A stretch of DNA of 64,000 nt from assembly GCF_003627795.1 (NCBI RefSeq), contig NZ_CP032685.1:1396466-1460465 (forward strand), given 5' to 3'. Below are positions 7,825 through 16,456 of this stretch, piece by piece. Source of the stretch: Rhizobium sp. CCGE531. Lineage in GTDB: Bacteria; Pseudomonadota; Alphaproteobacteria; Rhizobiales; Rhizobiaceae. Position 1 is the first letter of the stretch, and each line of letters opens with the position of its first letter. The position numbers and the translations under genes are program-made. The notes beneath the pieces are model-generated. The model had not been told where the DNA came from. It saw only the letters and a list, made by a program, of their open reading frames with translations, and made no database searches.

Positions 7825-9020
7825 AGATACCAAAGCCCCCTTGCCTGCCGCTGGCTACGCTCACGGCCATCGTCACCGCCATCATGTTGCTCCTCAGCGT
7901 CGGCCTGACATATCTGGAGGTCAACTGGTATGCCTCCTATCTGGAAAAGAACATCACCGACGGTCTGCCGCCAAGGGCCGCAGCGGCTTATAAAATGTTG
8001 AGCGAGAACAAGGTTCCGGACGGGGATTCCCTCAGGATCCTGTTTGAGCACCTCAATTTGTTGACGGAACCGACGGATTTCAAAGTGCAGCTTTCGGTGC
8101 TGATAGGCGGCCTGCTTTCCGCCTTGGTCTGCGCCCTCATCGGTGTCTATCTGGCGCGGCGCCTTGCGCGCCCCCTTGAAGAGCTCACCACGGCCGCGGA
8201 CAGCCTGAAATCGGGCGATTTCTCGGTTCGCGTCGCTGCCTCCCACCGCAGCACCCGCGAGGTCGCGAGCCTTGTCGAAACCTTCAATGCGCTCGCAACA
8301 AGCCTGGAGACGATGGAAGAGAGGCTGCGCTTCAACAACATGGCAGTCGCGCATGAACTGCGAACCCCGCTGACGATCGTGCAAGGATCGCTGCAGAGCA
8401 TGATCGACGGCATTTTCCCGATGGACCGCAAGATCATCTCCGACCTTCTCCTCCAGGTCGAAGGTCTCGGCCGGATTGTCGAAGACCTGCGCACCTTGTC
8501 TCTGGCCATCGGCCAGAAGCTCGTGGTGGAGCGCCGGCGCATCGATGCATCGCAATTGGTCGAGACGGTCATCGCCTCGGCAAAGCCCATGCTGGACGCA
8601 AGCAAGCTACGGATTGAAACGCATCTGCGGCCTGCCTGGATCTCGGCGGATTCCCCCCGCATAAGACAGGCTCTTCTGGCGCTTCTCGAAAATGCCTGCC
8701 GCTATGCCGCCGACGGCGGCTGGCTGCGATGCGAAACCGAGCGTTTGCCGGATAAAAGCGTCGTTATCCGCGTTCTCGATCGCGGCCCGGGATTTCCGCA
8801 GGACATGGACGCCGTCGCCGTCAACCCATTCTGGCGAGGCGATCTATCGCGTTCGCGTGCAACCGGCGGCACGGGACTGGGACTATCCGTCGTGCAGGCA
8901 ATAGCAGTTGCCCATGGCGGGTATCTGGAATTTGCAAACCGGCCGGAGGGTGGCGCCATGATCGCACTCCACCTGACTGAAGGCGATAGGCTGGAAAGAG
9001 CACACGAGCCTTCGCAATAG
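7821..9020 (+). CDS. Sensor histidine kinase
   Basis: Membrane sensor kinase of 399 residues, partner of the preceding regulator. Membrane segments lie at about 11-31 and 92-112, bracketing a short periplasmic loop of roughly 60 residues. A HAMP linker follows (ARRLARPLEELTTAADSL), then the dimerisation/phosphoacceptor box VAHELRTPLT with H178, N-box LLENACRYA, G1 DRGPGF and G2 TGLGLSVV. The architecture is that of BaeS/RstB-like kinases. The short sensor loop suggests sensing of a small ligand, a membrane change or a partner protein. Confidence 0.92.
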   Translation: MKIPKPPCLPLATLTAIVTAIMLLLSVGLTYLEVNWYASYLEKNITDGLPPRAAAAYKMLSENKVPDGDSLRILFEHLNLLTEPTDFKVQLSVLIGGLLSALVCALIGVYLARRLARPLEELTTAADSLKSGDFSVRVAASHRSTREVASLVETFNALATSLETMEERLRFNNMAVAHELRTPLTIVQGSLQSMIDGIFPMDRKIISDLLLQVEGLGRIVEDLRTLSLAIGQKLVVERRRIDASQLVETVIASAKPMLDASKLRIETHLRPAWISADSPRIRQALLALLENACRYAADGGWLRCETERLPDKSVVIRVLDRGPGFPQDMDAVAVNPFWRGDLSRSRATGGTGLGLSVVQAIAVAHGGYLEFANRPEGGAMIALHLTEGDRLERAHEPSQ

Positions 9021-9041
9021 AGCAATTCCAGAAAAGTCCGG
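9019..9041. repeat. Degenerate copy of 40-bp intergenic palindrome
   Basis: The stretch AGAGCAATTCCAGAAAAGT matches, with one base missing, the start of the 40-bp element found intact at 55417-55456 and 58030-58069 when those are read on the minus strand. It lies in the 32-base gap between the convergent histidine kinase and MCP-like genes. The second arm is not preserved. Confidence 0.4.
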
Positions 9042-9052
9042 ATGCGTTGCAA

Positions 9053-10789
9053 TCAGAAGAGCGCGCCCGCCAACAGATCCTCATCGCTCGCCGAGGCTGG
9101 GCGGCTTTGGGCCACAGGATTCACCACGCCGAAGATGCCGGCGTGGATCTCGCGTTCGGCGGCCATGGTATAGATTTTGAAAATGCGCTCGGAAATGGCC
9201 GCCACGGGCGATTCCAATCCGGCCATGTCGGCAAATGCGCGGCGCGCAAGCCCGGCCTCACTGGTGCAGGAGGCCAGGGTTCCCCCGATCTCGGAACGGA
9301 AATCCAGACAGGCGGCAATTTCGGCCACTTGCGACGTCATGGCCTCGCCGCATTGGCGCAGTTCCCGCATGTTCAGATCCATCGACACTCCGGTGTCGCC
9401 GATATGGACGAGAGCCACGTCGATATGGCCGCCGAGACCGGAAGAATTTTCCGGCTCGTCGGCCTGCCGCCAGTCCTTGAGGCCGGTGGCCTGCGTTTCA
9501 AGCCTGCCGAGCCCGACCAGTAGCTTCTCGGCATCCTCGTCGAGCAGCGATGCAAACGACCGCAATTCGCCGGCGACAACATTGATTGCCCGCCCGTCTT
9601 CACCAAGTTTGCCGCAGCGCAGATTGGTGTTGAGCGCCATATATTGAATATCGCGCCGTACGAGCTGAATGGTCTGAATGCTTGTGGTTAGTTCCTTGAC
9701 CATTTCCGACGTCGTCTCGCTAAGCCGGTTTGCTCCAGCCGCGGCAACGTCAATGCGATCGACAACCGCCCGGGCGGCGGAAAGATCGCCGCGCAGCGAA
9801 TGGATCGGGCTCTTTCCGTCCTGACCGCTCTGCGACATCATCGTCCGGTAGAGGTCGAGCAGCTTGCCGATATCGCCGCTGAAGCCGCGGATATTGTCGA
9901 CGATCCTGGCGGTCTCGCGGTCGAACCCCTTTGTCGTCTCGCCAAGCAACGCGAAGATCAGCGTCATCGTCAATTGCGAGAGGCGCTGGCGGTCGGAGGC
10001 GGAAAGACCGGCCGGAGCTTCGGATGTGAGATAGGCTTCGGTCATCGCGTGAGCAGCCTGGCAATGCTCGACCCTCTGCAGCGTGATATCGCCGATCTGC
10101 ATGGCGGAGAGCGTGTGGGCGACCTTGCTCTGGATCTTGCGCGCCAGACCGGCAACCGTGTCCGCCAACTCCGAAAGATTGCGGCGCTTAACCTGGATCT
10201 CCCCGGCATTCGACACGAGGCGCTGGGCAATGGACGATATGCCATTCAGACACTGGGCCAGCGAACCGTCCTCATTGGCAGCGGCAGCTTCGATCTGGGC
10301 CTCGAGCAAGCGGATCTGCAGCGACAGCGCCTTGACCTCCTTGGAGGCGAATTCGATGCGCTCGACGATTTCGCTGGCGAAGCTCGAAAAATCCGGGATG
10401 CGCGCACCCGCTATTTTGGCGGTCGCGGCAAAGGTTCTCAGATAGCGCAGCGTTTCTTCCATCGAGAGCACATGCTCTGAAAGCGATTGCCCGGTCTGGC
10501 CGATCGAAGCCACGCACGCGTGGCGCCGCGCTTCGGCCGGTGGCAATTTGTTCAGCAGATCCACCGTCTGGAGAAGGCGAGCCGTCGCTTCGGCAGCGTC
10601 CTCCTCCTTTAGGGAACTGCCAATATGTTCCAGCAGGCTGACCAGCTTGGCGAGAGCTTCCGCGACGGTGACGAGGACCGCGCCGCCACCCAGGAAGCGC
10701 TGCTCGATCTGCAATCGGGCGCTTTCCAGACGATCGACGAAGCTATCCGTCGAAGGGGTAAATTGTCGGCTTGTCGCTGCATACGCCAT
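9053..10789 (-). CDS. Soluble MCP-like coiled-coil signalling protein
   Basis: A 578-residue protein without any membrane segment or recognisable sensor domain. It is nearly all alpha-helical coiled coil. Around residue 390 the string YMALNTNLRCGKLGEDGR followed by INVVAGELRSFA resembles the hairpin tip of methyl-accepting chemotaxis proteins (compare [27 protein letters not shown] split over the same spacing), though with cysteine and lysine in place of the conserved EAARA. Other MCP signalling positions are weak, so coupling to CheW/CheA is doubtful. ATG at 10789 has GGAG 11 bases upstream; ATG at 10816 is an alternative. Convergent with the histidine kinase; no che genes nearby. Confidence 0.7.
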   Translation of the reverse strand: MAYAATSRQFTPSTDSFVDRLESARLQIEQRFLGGGAVLVTVAEALAKLVSLLEHIGSSLKEEDAAEATARLLQTVDLLNKLPPAEARRHACVASIGQTGQSLSEHVLSMEETLRYLRTFAATAKIAGARIPDFSSFASEIVERIEFASKEVKALSLQIRLLEAQIEAAAANEDGSLAQCLNGISSIAQRLVSNAGEIQVKRRNLSELADTVAGLARKIQSKVAHTLSAMQIGDITLQRVEHCQAAHAMTEAYLTSEAPAGLSASDRQRLSQLTMTLIFALLGETTKGFDRETARIVDNIRGFSGDIGKLLDLYRTMMSQSGQDGKSPIHSLRGDLSAARAVVDRIDVAAAGANRLSETTSEMVKELTTSIQTIQLVRRDIQYMALNTNLRCGKLGEDGRAINVVAGELRSFASLLDEDAEKLLVGLGRLETQATGLKDWRQADEPENSSGLGGHIDVALVHIGDTGVSMDLNMRELRQCGEAMTSQVAEIAACLDFRSEIGGTLASCTSEAGLARRAFADMAGLESPVAAISERIFKIYTMAAEREIHAGIFGVVNPVAQSRPASASDEDLLAGALF

Positions 10790-10948
10790 ACTGTCTTGGA
10801 CTCCGCCTAGGACCATCCCGGGAAACTAAGAGGAACAGAAAAATACGGAGTTAACGCCGAGGACGAAACAGGGACGCTTCCCCACTGCTGCCCCCCGAGC
10901 GCCGGATGGATCGCACAAGCCGCCTGGGTTCCCAAAAAAACTCAAGAG

Positions 10949-10981
10949 CCTGCCGCACCGATCCATAGCCGGCGCGGCAGG
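10949..10981 (-). terminator. Candidate terminator for hydrolase operon
   Basis: CCTGCCGC and GCGGCAGG form an 8-bp stem. Read on the minus strand, a run of seven T follows 8 bases after the stem. It lies 9 bases after the stop codon of the alpha/beta hydrolase at 10990. Confidence 0.5.
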
Positions 10982-10989
10982 GCCTGATA

Positions 10990-11832
10990 TCAGCCTAGGA
11001 AAGCGCGGATCTCGGCTGCGATCTCGGCCGCATGCGTTTCGAGCGCGAAATGGCCGGTATCGAGGAATTTGACGATCGCCTCGGGAATGTCCCGGCGGTA
11101 GGCCTCGGCACCGGGCGGCAGGAAGAAGGGATCGTGCTTACCCCAGACCGCCAGCAAGCGCGGCTTGTAAGTACGGAAGTACTCCTGAAAGGTCGGATAG
11201 AGCGCGACGTTGCTCTTGTAATCGCCGAAGAGATCGAGCTGTACTTTCTCCGCGCCAGGGCGCGCCAGATAGAAACTATCGAGCGAATAGCCGTCCGGAG
11301 AGATCCTGGCAGCATCCGGAACGCCATGGGTGTATTGCCACATCGTTGCTTCCGGCTCCAGGAAAGCCTCCAGCGCACTGCGGTTTTCCTCCGAGGCCTC
11401 GCGCCAATAGGCCTCGATCGGGTTCCAGCCTTCGCTCAGGCCCTCCTCATAGGCATTGCCGTTCTGGGAAATGATCGCGGTGATCCGTTCCGGATGCTTC
11501 ACCGCCAGCCGGAACCCGGTCGGCGCGCCATAGTCGAAGACATAGACGGCATAGCGATCGAACCCCACGATTTCGGTGAAGCGGTCGATCGTCTCGGCGA
11601 TGCTGTCGAAACTGTTGCTGCCTTTCGGCGCGTCGGATTGCCCGAAGCCCGGCAGATCCGGCGCGATGATATGGTAGCGATCGGCCAGGAGCGGGATGAG
11701 ATCGCGATACATATGGCTGGAGCTGGGGAAGCCATGCAGCAGCAGGAGCTTGGGCGCACCGGACAAACCTGCCTCGCGATAGAAGACTTTGACACCTTCG
11801 ACATTGACGGTGCGATAGTTGATATCAGCCAT
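10990..11832 (-). CDS. Alpha/beta hydrolase (haloalkane dehalogenase/epoxide hydrolase type)
   Basis: A 280-residue hydrolase. The oxyanion-region motif LLLHGFPSSSHMYRDL is at about residue 30, followed by HIIAPDLPGFGQSD. The nucleophile elbow reads VYVFDYGAPTG, with Asp as nucleophile, typical of the haloalkane dehalogenase/soluble epoxide hydrolase/haloacetate branch rather than Ser esterases. AVWGKHDPFF carries the acid and DTGHFALETH the catalytic His. AAAGGACC precedes the ATG. Co-oriented 57 bases downstream of a second alpha/beta hydrolase and probably in one operon with it, under the divergent CGNR regulator. Substrate unknown. Confidence 0.87.
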   Translation of the reverse strand: MADINYRTVNVEGVKVFYREAGLSGAPKLLLLHGFPSSSHMYRDLIPLLADRYHIIAPDLPGFGQSDAPKGSNSFDSIAETIDRFTEIVGFDRYAVYVFDYGAPTGFRLAVKHPERITAIISQNGNAYEEGLSEGWNPIEAYWREASEENRSALEAFLEPEATMWQYTHGVPDAARISPDGYSLDSFYLARPGAEKVQLDLFGDYKSNVALYPTFQEYFRTYKPRLLAVWGKHDPFFLPPGAEAYRRDIPEAIVKFLDTGHFALETHAAEIAAEIRAFLG

Positions 11833-11888
11833 GATAAGGTCCTTTCATAACCTTCCTAGTTGAATTTCTGGAGTTACAGATTAAGAAT

Positions 11889-12575
11889 TCAAATCGTGGC
11901 GACGGCATCCCTGATGACATCGATGACGGCGGCCGGCGCCGTAACCATCGGCATGTGATCGGCCGGGATGGAGCATTGCTCCGCCTTCATGCGTGCCGCC
12001 ATGAAGCGCTGGTTGTCGACCCGGATCATCCGGTCTTCCTCGGCGATCAGGAACCACGCCGGACGGTCCTTCCAGAGCGGACGGACGACGGGAACGGTGA
12101 TACATGCCGGCGAGATCGGTCGCTGCGAGGCAGCCAGAACAGCCAGTTCATCGGCCTTCGCGTTCTGGGCAAAGGCCGTGGCGAACGCATCCTGAGGAAG
12201 GTAGATCAGCCCGTGGCTGTCTGGCGCCAGCTTCGGCGCCTGCGGATGCGGCTCGCCGCGATAGAAGACATTGGCGACCGTCTCGCCTTCATCCGGGGCA
12301 AGCGCTGCGACATAGACCAACGCTTTGACTTTTTCGCTGCGAACAGCGGCAATCACGGCACCGGCATAGGCATGACCGACCAGAACGACCGGCCCTCTCG
12401 TCCGTTCCAAAGCACGTTCGAGGGCCGCGACATCATCGGCAAATGACGTCAAAGGCAGCGGCGCGGCGGTTACCGAAAAGCCGGAGGTCGTCAATGGCAC
12501 GATCACCTTTGCCCAGCCCGATCCATCCGCCCAAGCGCCATGGACAAGAACAACATCTGCATTTTGCGACGACAT
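11889..12575 (-). CDS. Alpha/beta hydrolase (small esterase type)
   Basis: A 228-residue hydrolase: VVLVHGAWADGSGW (oxyanion HG) near residue 8, GHAYAGAVIAAV as the nucleophile elbow region with Ala at the usual Ser position, LIAEEDRMI for the acid, and PADHMPMVTAP for the His. The elbow GHAYAG in place of GHSYAG means the catalytic serine is apparently missing, so it may be a non-hydrolytic or altered member. ATG at 12575 has AGGAAGA 7 bases upstream; upstream in-frame starts lack a ribosome site. First gene of a two-hydrolase operon. Confidence 0.83.
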   Translation of the reverse strand: MSSQNADVVLVHGAWADGSGWAKVIVPLTTSGFSVTAAPLPLTSFADDVAALERALERTRGPVVLVGHAYAGAVIAAVRSEKVKALVYVAALAPDEGETVANVFYRGEPHPQAPKLAPDSHGLIYLPQDAFATAFAQNAKADELAVLAASQRPISPACITVPVVRPLWKDRPAWFLIAEEDRMIRVDNQRFMAARMKAEQCSIPADHMPMVTAPAAVIDVIRDAVATI

Positions 12576-12603
12576 CAGCTTTCTTCCTGTGACTCGAGAT
12601 AAG

Positions 12604-12634
12604 TAACCGTTCAAATTGCCATAATAGGGTTACT
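12604..12634. promoter_or_regulatory. Inverted repeat in hydrolase/CGNR divergent promoter
   Basis: GTAACC (12604-12609) and GGTTAC (12629-12634) form a perfect 6+6 inverted repeat with a 19-base spacer containing CATAATAGG, which could hold a -10 element. It sits just upstream of the hydrolase operon and 100 bases before the divergent CGNR-type regulator, so it is the natural candidate for that regulator's operator. Confidence 0.45.
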
Positions 12635-12734
12635 ACTGGCGATCATAACTTGTCAAGCGACTTTTGACGGGTTATATCCGAGGCAGATTTTCGAGAAGCG
12701 CTCGACATCCCGTCGGCCCAAACTAGGAGTTGAG

Positions 12735-13349
12735 ATGGACAACCACTCCCCCGCCATTTTTGTCGGCGATACGCTGGGGCTGGATTTCCTGAATTCGGTG
12801 GCGACGCCGTTCGATGTGCCAATTGACTGGCTCGAGGATGGTGAAGGTTTTCTTCGCTGGCTGGAACAGGCTGGGCTGGTAGCGCCAGAGACGCTCGCAG
12901 CCATGCGCAAACAGGCGCTGCCTAGCGAACTCGACAAGGTTGCCGATCAGGCGCGAGCCTTGCGCGAGTGGTTCAGAGCTTTCGTACACACGCACAAGGG
13001 CAGGCCGCTGGGCTCGAGCATGCTGGGAGAGTTGGAACCTCTGAATCGCCTGCTGGAACGCGACGAGGGCTTTGGGCGTATCGTGGCGAAAGAGGCGGGT
13101 GCCGGCCTCGACTTTCAACCGGCGCGAAAATGGCGCTCGCCGGATGCGCTTCTGCTACCGATCGGCGAGGCGCTTGCCCGCTTTGTCTGCACGGAAGATT
13201 TCTCAAACGTGAAGGCCTGTGAAGGCCACGCATGCACGCTGATGTTCGTCGACCACACGCGCGGCCACCGCAGACGCTGGTGCAGCATGGCCATGTGCGG
13301 CAACCGTGCCAAGCAGGCTGCCCATCGGCATCGCCTCAAGCAAAGCTAA
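12735..13349 (+). CDS. CGNR zinc-finger/ABATE-domain regulator
   Basis: A 204-residue protein with the ABATE (stress-induced) N-terminal domain, marked by GDTLGLDFLNSVATPF near residue 11, and a C-terminal CGNR zinc finger: CEGHACTLMFVDHT, then RRWCSMAMCGNRAK. These proteins are thought to be transcription factors. It is transcribed divergently from the two-hydrolase operon with an inverted repeat in between, which suggests local control. GGAG precedes the ATG closely. Confidence 0.85.
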   Translation: MDNHSPAIFVGDTLGLDFLNSVATPFDVPIDWLEDGEGFLRWLEQAGLVAPETLAAMRKQALPSELDKVADQARALREWFRAFVHTHKGRPLGSSMLGELEPLNRLLERDEGFGRIVAKEAGAGLDFQPARKWRSPDALLLPIGEALARFVCTEDFSNVKACEGHACTLMFVDHTRGHRRRWCSMAMCGNRAKQAAHRHRLKQS

Positions 13350-13353
13350 TATC

Positions 13354-13395
13354 GGGCGACCGCGCCGGCCCTTTCAAAAGCCGGCGCGGTCGCCC
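13354..13395. terminator. Strong hairpin between convergent genes
   Basis: GGGCGACCGCGCCGGC and its exact complement form a 16-bp perfect stem around a 10-base loop, between the convergent CGNR and patatin genes. No U-run follows on the plus strand, so it may be a bidirectional processing/protection hairpin as well as a terminator. Confidence 0.6.
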
Positions 13396-13423
13396 GCACT
13401 ATCTATTCGCTCGAAACCTCGGC

Positions 13424-14581
13424 TCAGACCGGATCTTCCCGGTGCAAATCATGGATGGCGACGGCATCGTCGGTGAAGGGCGGCAGCAGCCATTCGCTAT
13501 GGCGCAGCGTGCGCTTGGTATCCTCCAGTCCCATATCCCAATGCTCGCGCATCGAGGTGCCAGAGAACTCATAGTCCTTGGCGTGGCCTTCGTAGTTCTT
13601 GTGCTGGTAGATCAGATGCACGATGTTGACGACGCCGGCATCGGAATAATCGGCAATCAGCTCTTCCTCCTCCCGGGTCAACTGATCCTTCGGAACGCGC
13701 TTCAATGCACCCAGGAGCTTCATCTTCAGCCCGTGAATGCGCTTGAAATTGTCGGTGTTCTGCCGCGTGCGGCTGGAATACATGATGTCCTTGTGACGCG
13801 ACAGCACGTCCGGCATGCTACGCGGAAGCACGCCGCGGGCGCTGAACAGATCCACCTGGAACACGAGCGAGCTCCGGTCTTCCTCCTGATCGAGCAGATA
13901 TTGCAGCGGCGTGTTGGAGACGATGCCGCCGTCCCAATAATACTCGCCTTCGATGCGGACCGACGGCAAGGCGGGCGGCAGGGCGCCGCTCGCCATGATG
14001 TGCTCGGGGCCGATGCGAAGATTGTCGGTATCGAAATAAACGAAATTGCCGGTGCGGACATTCACCGCGCCGACGCTGAAGCGCTTCTTGCCATCGTTCA
14101 GCAGGTCGAAATCGATCAGCATCTCCAACGTCTTCTTCAGCTCCGCTGAATCGTAGAAGCTGGTCGCACCTTCGGCTCCCGGCAATTCCAGCCAGGGATT
14201 GGGGAAGCGCGGCTTGAAAAAGCCGGGCTGACCCATGGTCATCGTCATCCACGAGCTGGTGCGATTGCGGATATCGCGGAAGAAATCGCCTTCCGGCGTA
14301 TAGGCCCAGATCTTGCGGCCGGAGATGATCTGCCAGAACTGTTCGAGGCGCTGCAGGCGCCGGCTCGGCTCATTGCCGGCGATGATCGCCGCGTTGACCG
14401 CGCCGATCGAGACACCCGAAAGCCAGGTGGGCTCGCATCCTGCTTCGGCAAGCGCCTGATAAACGCCGGCCTGATAGGCGCCGAGCGCGCCGCCGCCCTG
14501 GAAGACCAGGGCAACGCGATCATATTGCGCGGCGATTTCCGGGATGGTCGGCGCTGCCGCCTTGGTGTTTCGTTCGAGCAC
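13424..14581 (-). CDS. Patatin-like phospholipase with DUF3734 domain
   Basis: A 385-residue enzyme with a Ser-Asp dyad: the oxyanion loop FQGGGALGAYQ at 28-37, nucleophile elbow GVSIG with S58, and DGG at 217-219 carrying the catalytic Asp. The C-terminal third is the DUF3734 extension found in the bacterial patatins associated with PHB metabolism. Located 38 bases downstream of acetoacetate decarboxylase on the same strand and divergent from bdhA, it probably acts in the same ketone-body/PHB context, for example as a hydrolase of lipid or short PHB chains. That role is inference from neighbours. Confidence 0.88.
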   Translation of the reverse strand: MLERNTKAAAPTIPEIAAQYDRVALVFQGGGALGAYQAGVYQALAEAGCEPTWLSGVSIGAVNAAIIAGNEPSRRLQRLEQFWQIISGRKIWAYTPEGDFFRDIRNRTSSWMTMTMGQPGFFKPRFPNPWLELPGAEGATSFYDSAELKKTLEMLIDFDLLNDGKKRFSVGAVNVRTGNFVYFDTDNLRIGPEHIMASGALPPALPSVRIEGEYYWDGGIVSNTPLQYLLDQEEDRSSLVFQVDLFSARGVLPRSMPDVLSRHKDIMYSSRTRQNTDNFKRIHGLKMKLLGALKRVPKDQLTREEEELIADYSDAGVVNIVHLIYQHKNYEGHAKDYEFSGTSMREHWDMGLEDTKRTLRHSEWLLPPFTDDAVAIHDLHREDPV

Positions 14582-14619
14582 GGTCCGTCTCCACTATGGT
14601 CTAACAATAAGGCTTTCGA

Positions 14620-15366
14620 TTACCTGCGCTCGGCGAGATAGTCGTGAACGACCTCGCCCAGCCCGAGCGTCAGATCGGCGGTGAAATGAACGGCCGAAAC
14701 CACTTCGAGAACCGGCAGCCGCGCGACATCGGCCATGACATGCGGCCTGAGATCGAGGGCGGCGGGCGAAGTCCAGGCTTCCTTAATGGTAATATCGGTC
14801 AGATAATAGCGCACGAGCTCGCAAATGCGTGGACTGGCGTCGACATGCGGCACGATCTTGATCAGGAAGTTGGGCTCGGACAGAGCGGCCAGAAGCGGTC
14901 CCTGATCGACCGGCTTATGCTTGTAACCCATCGTTCCGGTGGCGCAGAGGACGCTGCCGTAATGCAGCGTGCCGACGATGACCTCGCCTTCGTTGACGAT
15001 CTTCGGATTGGCCAGCTTCTTGGGAAAGCCCCAGATCTCGCGGCCGCCGGTGATCGGCGCATCGTCGTCCAGATACATGGAGTGGACATAACCGCCCCGT
15101 TGCCCGCGATATCGCACGGGAATGACCTGTCCCGTCTCGGTATAGTCGCCGAAACCGGTGGAGTCGGGCATGCGGATGAACTCGTATTTCACCAGCGGCT
15201 CGTCGATCTCGAGCGGCTCCGGCACGACAGCCTCAAGCGCTTCGCGCGTGGTGCGGTAGGTGATGATGATATATTCGCGATTGAAGAACCGGTAGGGTCC
15301 TGGGGGATAGGAAGGATTGGTCAGCGGCATCGCATAGGCATGCTTGAGAATGTCTTCGACCTTCAT
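14620..15366 (-). CDS. adc: Acetoacetate decarboxylase
   Basis: Converts acetoacetate to acetone and CO2 through a Schiff base. The 248-residue length fits the family, and [13 protein letters not shown] contains the paired lysines K116-K117, of which the first forms the Schiff base in the clostridial enzyme. ATG at 15366 starts [11 protein letters not shown]; the frame remains open upstream to 15486 but without a matching N-terminus. The gene is divergent from bdhA and upstream of the patatin gene. Together they handle 3-hydroxybutyrate and acetoacetate, products of PHB breakdown. Confidence 0.9.
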   Translation of the reverse strand: MKVEDILKHAYAMPLTNPSYPPGPYRFFNREYIIITYRTTREALEAVVPEPLEIDEPLVKYEFIRMPDSTGFGDYTETGQVIPVRYRGQRGGYVHSMYLDDDAPITGGREIWGFPKKLANPKIVNEGEVIVGTLHYGSVLCATGTMGYKHKPVDQGPLLAALSEPNFLIKIVPHVDASPRICELVRYYLTDITIKEAWTSPAALDLRPHVMADVARLPVLEVVSAVHFTADLTLGLGEVVHDYLAERR

Positions 15367-15571
15367 CGTATTTTCCGTCGTTGGAGGAAATCGCCGGGCA
15401 CCGGAGCGGAAACTTGCACGGTTGCATGACAGTGAAGTGTCAGCTGCCAAATGGTTGCGCGGGAGCGAACCTGCCACTGTTATCAAAGCGACATATCCGG
15501 CTGGCAGTGTGCGCTTATCTTGAGCATTTCCCTTTACCCAACCATGTCATCGCGATTGCGGGAGTAGCCTT

Positions 15572-16360
15572 ATGGGTTCGTTGATTTCGAAGAATGCGCT
15601 GGTCACCGGTTCGACGAGCGGTATCGGCCTTGCGATCGCGCGCGCCTTTGCCGCCGAAGGCGCGAATGTGACGATCAACGGCCTCGGCGATGCCGATGCG
15701 ATCGAAAAGGAACGGGCTGCCATCGAAGCCGATTTCGGCGTGAAGTGCCGCTACTCCGGCGCCAATATGATGAATGGCGAAGAGGTCACCGCCATGGTGC
15801 GTGAAGCCGAGGAAGCCTTCGGCAGCCTCGATGTCCTCGTCAACAATGCCGGCATCCAGTTCGTGGCCCCGATCGAGGAATTTCCCGACGACAAGTGGGA
15901 AGCGATCATCCGCATCAACCTCCTTGCCGCCTTCTACGCCATCAAGGCCGCCATCCCCGGCATGAAGGCCCGCAAATGGGGCCGCATCATCAACACCTCC
16001 TCGGCGCATGCGCTGGTCGCCTCGCCCTTCAAGTCGGCCTATGTCTCGGCCAAGCACGGCATTACCGGCCTCACCAAGACCATCGCGCTCGAAGCCGCTC
16101 AGAACGGCGTCACCGTCAACTCCATCGCGCCCGGCTATGTCTGGACACCGCTCGTCGAGAAGCAGATCCCCGAGACGATGAAGGCGCGCAACATGACGGA
16201 AGAGCAGGTCAAGCACGATGTGCTGCTCGCTGCCCAGCCGACAAAGGAATTCGTGACCGTCGACGAGGTCGCGGCCATCGCGGTCTTCCTGTGCAGCGAC
16301 GCTGCCAAGCAGATTACCGGCACGACGCTTTCCGTCGACGGCGGCTGGACTGCCGAATAA
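15572..16360 (+). CDS. bdhA: 3-hydroxybutyrate dehydrogenase
   Basis: SDR enzyme of 262 residues that oxidises D-3-hydroxybutyrate to acetoacetate with NAD. Features: TGSTSGIG cofactor loop at about 11-18, NNAGIQFVAPIEEFP, the catalytic Ser in NTSSAHALVASPFKSAY and the Y-x3-K pair in AYVSAKHG. The segment VASPFKSAYVSAKHGITGL and the C-terminal DGGWTAE are typical of bdhA proteins. Divergent from adc/patatin across a 205-base intergenic region that must hold both promoters. Confidence 0.92.
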   Translation: MGSLISKNALVTGSTSGIGLAIARAFAAEGANVTINGLGDADAIEKERAAIEADFGVKCRYSGANMMNGEEVTAMVREAEEAFGSLDVLVNNAGIQFVAPIEEFPDDKWEAIIRINLLAAFYAIKAAIPGMKARKWGRIINTSSAHALVASPFKSAYVSAKHGITGLTKTIALEAAQNGVTVNSIAPGYVWTPLVEKQIPETMKARNMTEEQVKHDVLLAAQPTKEFVTVDEVAAIAVFLCSDAAKQITGTTLSVDGGWTAE

Positions 16361-16456
16361 TAGCAAGATCATAGCCGGCACATGTTCGAAGAACGGGCCG
16401 GCTTCCTGCAGCCGAAGGCTGCTGCAGTCACATGAAAACAGAGCAGGAGGCGCATA

